Below are positions 62,796-64,000 of a stretch of 64,000 nt of DNA, in pieces. The position numbers and the translations under genes were made by a program. Positions within the stretch are counted from its first letter, which is position 1. Every line of letters begins with the position of its first letter. This DNA is from Xanthobacter flavus (GTDB lineage Bacteria > Pseudomonadota > Alphaproteobacteria > Rhizobiales > Xanthobacteraceae), in assembly GCF_017875275.1 (NCBI RefSeq), contig NZ_JAGGML010000001.1, positions 3,059,001 through 3,123,000 on the forward strand, in the 5' to 3' direction. The notes under the pieces are model-generated. The model searched no databases and was not told where the DNA came from. It was given only the letters and a program-made list of their open reading frames with translations.

Positions 62796-62932
62796 GGAAC
62801 GCTCAGCAGTTGCACCCGCCCGCCGGGGCGGCTGCAGGATGGAGATAAGGATCGGGCCGCGCGGCGGCCGTTGGGGGATCGCATAGCCCCTCGGGCCTTG
62901 GGTGCGCAACCCGCCGAAGCTTGCGCCGGGTC

Positions 62933-63541
62933 TCAGCCCTTCTCGCCGACCCTTTTTTGCTCCCCGAAGCCCTGGGCTTCAAGGAAGAGGTGGGCGCGGT
63001 TCTGGAACTCGTCGGGGCGCTGCTTCACCAGCAGCTCGGAGAAATCGGCACAGGCGTCGCTGACGGCATCCACCCAGCCCTTTTCGGACTTGGCGAAGTC
63101 GTTGAGCACGTAGGCGTGCACCAGCGCCTTGTCGCCGGGATGGCCGATGCCGAGGCGGATGCGCCAGTAATCGTTGCCGCACTGGGCGGTGATGGACCTC
63201 AGCCCGTTATGGCCGGCGTTGCCGCCGCCCTTCTTGATCCGCAGCTTGGCGGGGGGCAGGTCCAGCTCGTCGTGGAAGACGAAGATGTGGTCGAGGGGGA
63301 TCTTGTAGAAGCGCTGGGCTTCGGCGACGGCCCGTCCGCTCTCGTTCATGAAGGTCTCGGGAAAGAGCGCGATGACCTTCTCGCCGGCAATCTCGCCTTC
63401 CGCCGCGGCGGACTGGAAGCGGCGCCGCAGGGGGCCGAGACGGTGGCGGCGGCAGATGGCGTCGAGCGCCATGAAGCCCACATTGTGCCGGTTGCCGGCA
63501 TATTTCGGGCCGGGATTGCCGAGCCCTGCGAACAGGAACAT
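62933..63541 (-). CDS. pth: Peptidyl-tRNA hydrolase
   Basis: Pth frees tRNA from prematurely released peptidyl-tRNA. The 202-residue product has [20 protein letters not shown] with the catalytic His and Asn, [24 protein letters not shown] with the catalytic Asp, and [15 protein letters not shown]. It lies between rplY and ychF, the usual order in this group. It follows an inverted repeat that may act as a partial terminator after rplY. Confidence 0.97.
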   Translation of the reverse strand: MFLFAGLGNPGPKYAGNRHNVGFMALDAICRRHRLGPLRRRFQSAAAEGEIAGEKVIALFPETFMNESGRAVAEAQRFYKIPLDHIFVFHDELDLPPAKLRIKKGGGNAGHNGLRSITAQCGNDYWRIRLGIGHPGDKALVHAYVLNDFAKSEKGWVDAVSDACADFSELLVKQRPDEFQNRAHLFLEAQGFGEQKRVGEKG

Positions 63542-63563
63542 GAGGCGGATCTCCGGCCCGGAA

Positions 63564-63599
63564 AACGGGGCGCCGCGGCTTTAAACAAGCGCGGCGCCC
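63564..63599 (-). terminator. Inverted repeat between rplY and pth
   Basis: GGGCGCCGCG and CGCGGCGCCC are perfect 10-bp arms around a 12-base AT-rich loop, followed on the minus strand by CGTTTTCC. It may attenuate read-through from rplY into pth. Confidence 0.55.
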
Positions 63600-63619
63600 G
63601 GTACTGGTCAGCGATCAGC

Positions 63620-64000
63620 TCAGGCCTTCGGCTCTTCCGCCGCCGGCTCTTCCTCGGCGCCCACGGGGGCGACAATGGTGGCGAGCGTGTCGTCACCCTG
63701 GCCGGCCCAGCTGGAGCCAGCCGGAAGCTTGAGGGCGGACAGGTGGAAGGCGTCGCCGAACTCGGCGCCGGTGAGATCGACCTCGATGGCGGCGGGGATG
63801 TTCTCCGCATCGCACTCAAGCTCGACGGTGTGGGCAACCACGTTCAGCGTGCCGCCGGCCTTGAGCGCCGGGGAGGCTTCCTGCTTCACGAAGTGCACCG
63901 GAACCTCGACCGTCACGGTCGCGCCCTTGGAGACGCGCAGGAAGTCCACGTGAACCGGGAAGTCCTTCACCACGTCCAGCTGGTAGTCGCGCGGGATGAC
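63620..64000 (-). CDS. rplY: 50S ribosomal protein L25 (Ctc form), C-terminal part
   Basis: The distal 126 codons lie in the window; the start is beyond base 64000. The visible part reads IPRDYQLDVVKDFPVHVDFL, then KGATVTVEVPVHFV, AGGTLNVVAHTVELECDAEN, IPAAIEVDLTGAEFGDAFHL, and an acidic tail ending AAEEPKA. This is the C-terminal domain of the longer Ctc-type L25, which binds 5S rRNA and is stress-linked. It heads an rplY-pth-ychF unit. Confidence 0.94.
   Translation of the reverse strand, partial: VIPRDYQLDVVKDFPVHVDFLRVSKGATVTVEVPVHFVKQEASPALKAGGTLNVVAHTVELECDAENIPAAIEVDLTGAEFGDAFHLSALKLPAGSSWAGQGDDTLATIVAPVGAEEEPAAEEPKA

Overview
This window is chromosomal DNA from a high-GC alphaproteobacterium, most likely of the order Rhizobiales (Hyphomicrobiales). 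A Xanthobacter/Azorhizobium-like organism is my best guess. That guess rests on strong G/C third-position bias, the TrcR (DUF1013) cell-cycle regulator, two Omp25/Omp31-type porin-like barrels, HWE/HisKA_2 kinase architecture, and gene orders that I recall from this group (uvrC-pgsA-moaD-moaE, ispH-thrB-rnhA, rplY-pth-ychF). No rRNA, tRNA, CRISPR array, transposase or phage module was recognised.

Layout. 1-3.2 kb: the start of a catalase gene divergent from oxyR, then purM-purN. 3.2-7.7 kb: a molybdopterin oxidoreductase, two tandem TerC-family membrane proteins and ndk, all on the minus strand. 7.7-11.3 kb: a TetR regulator divergent from an aldo/keto reductase, an orphan sulfate-binding protein, and a thioredoxin-like ferredoxin. 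11.3-14.6 kb: a three-gene signalling operon (CHASE3 histidine kinase, CheY-like receiver, receiver-HWE kinase). 14.8-18.2 kb: a gamma-glutamylputrescine-synthetase-like gene and a putrescine-binding protein, followed by an AT-rich frameshifted gene. 18.2-22.3 kb: a DegT aminotransferase plus Gfo/Idh/MocA dehydrogenase pair (nucleotide-sugar type) and two outer-membrane barrels. 22.5-26.3 kb: uvrC with an unusual repeat-derived insert, pgsA, moaD and moaE. 26.3-32.7 kb: a peptidoglycan amidase, an SDR, the two subunits of a 3-oxoacid CoA-transferase, a lipid-linked glycosyltransferase overlapping a ChbG/HpnK deacetylase, and a tandem universal stress protein. 32.8-42.5 kb: trcR, ispH-thrB-rnhA, murJ, and an RND efflux pair. 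42.6-53.5 kb: two single-domain receivers, ghrA-like, argJ-SIMPL-mutT, a DMT exporter, an SDR, leuB, rhodanese, a glycine-zipper protein and meaB. 53.5-64 kb: a SleB-type hydrolase, yqgE, a DsbD-N-domain protein, peroxiredoxin, two YdcH-type small genes, an ABC-F ATPase, three MaoC hot-dog genes, ychF, pth and the distal part of rplY.

Most of the window is ordinary core chromosome. The most unusual points are these: (1) an inverted pair of GC-rich palindromic repeats sits in frame inside uvrC and accounts for much of a roughly 95-residue interdomain insert; (2) an AT-rich bacterial-PH-like gene is broken by one extra G in a G6 run; (3) solute-binding proteins for sulfate and for polyamine lack adjacent permeases, and the first has two strong palindromes upstream; (4) an overlapping GT2-HpnK pair resembles an ArnC/ArnD-type lipid-sugar modification logic; (5) three MaoC paralogs lie together; (6) three regulatory palindromes lie between or before divergent and single genes. 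No clearly new defence or mobile system was found.
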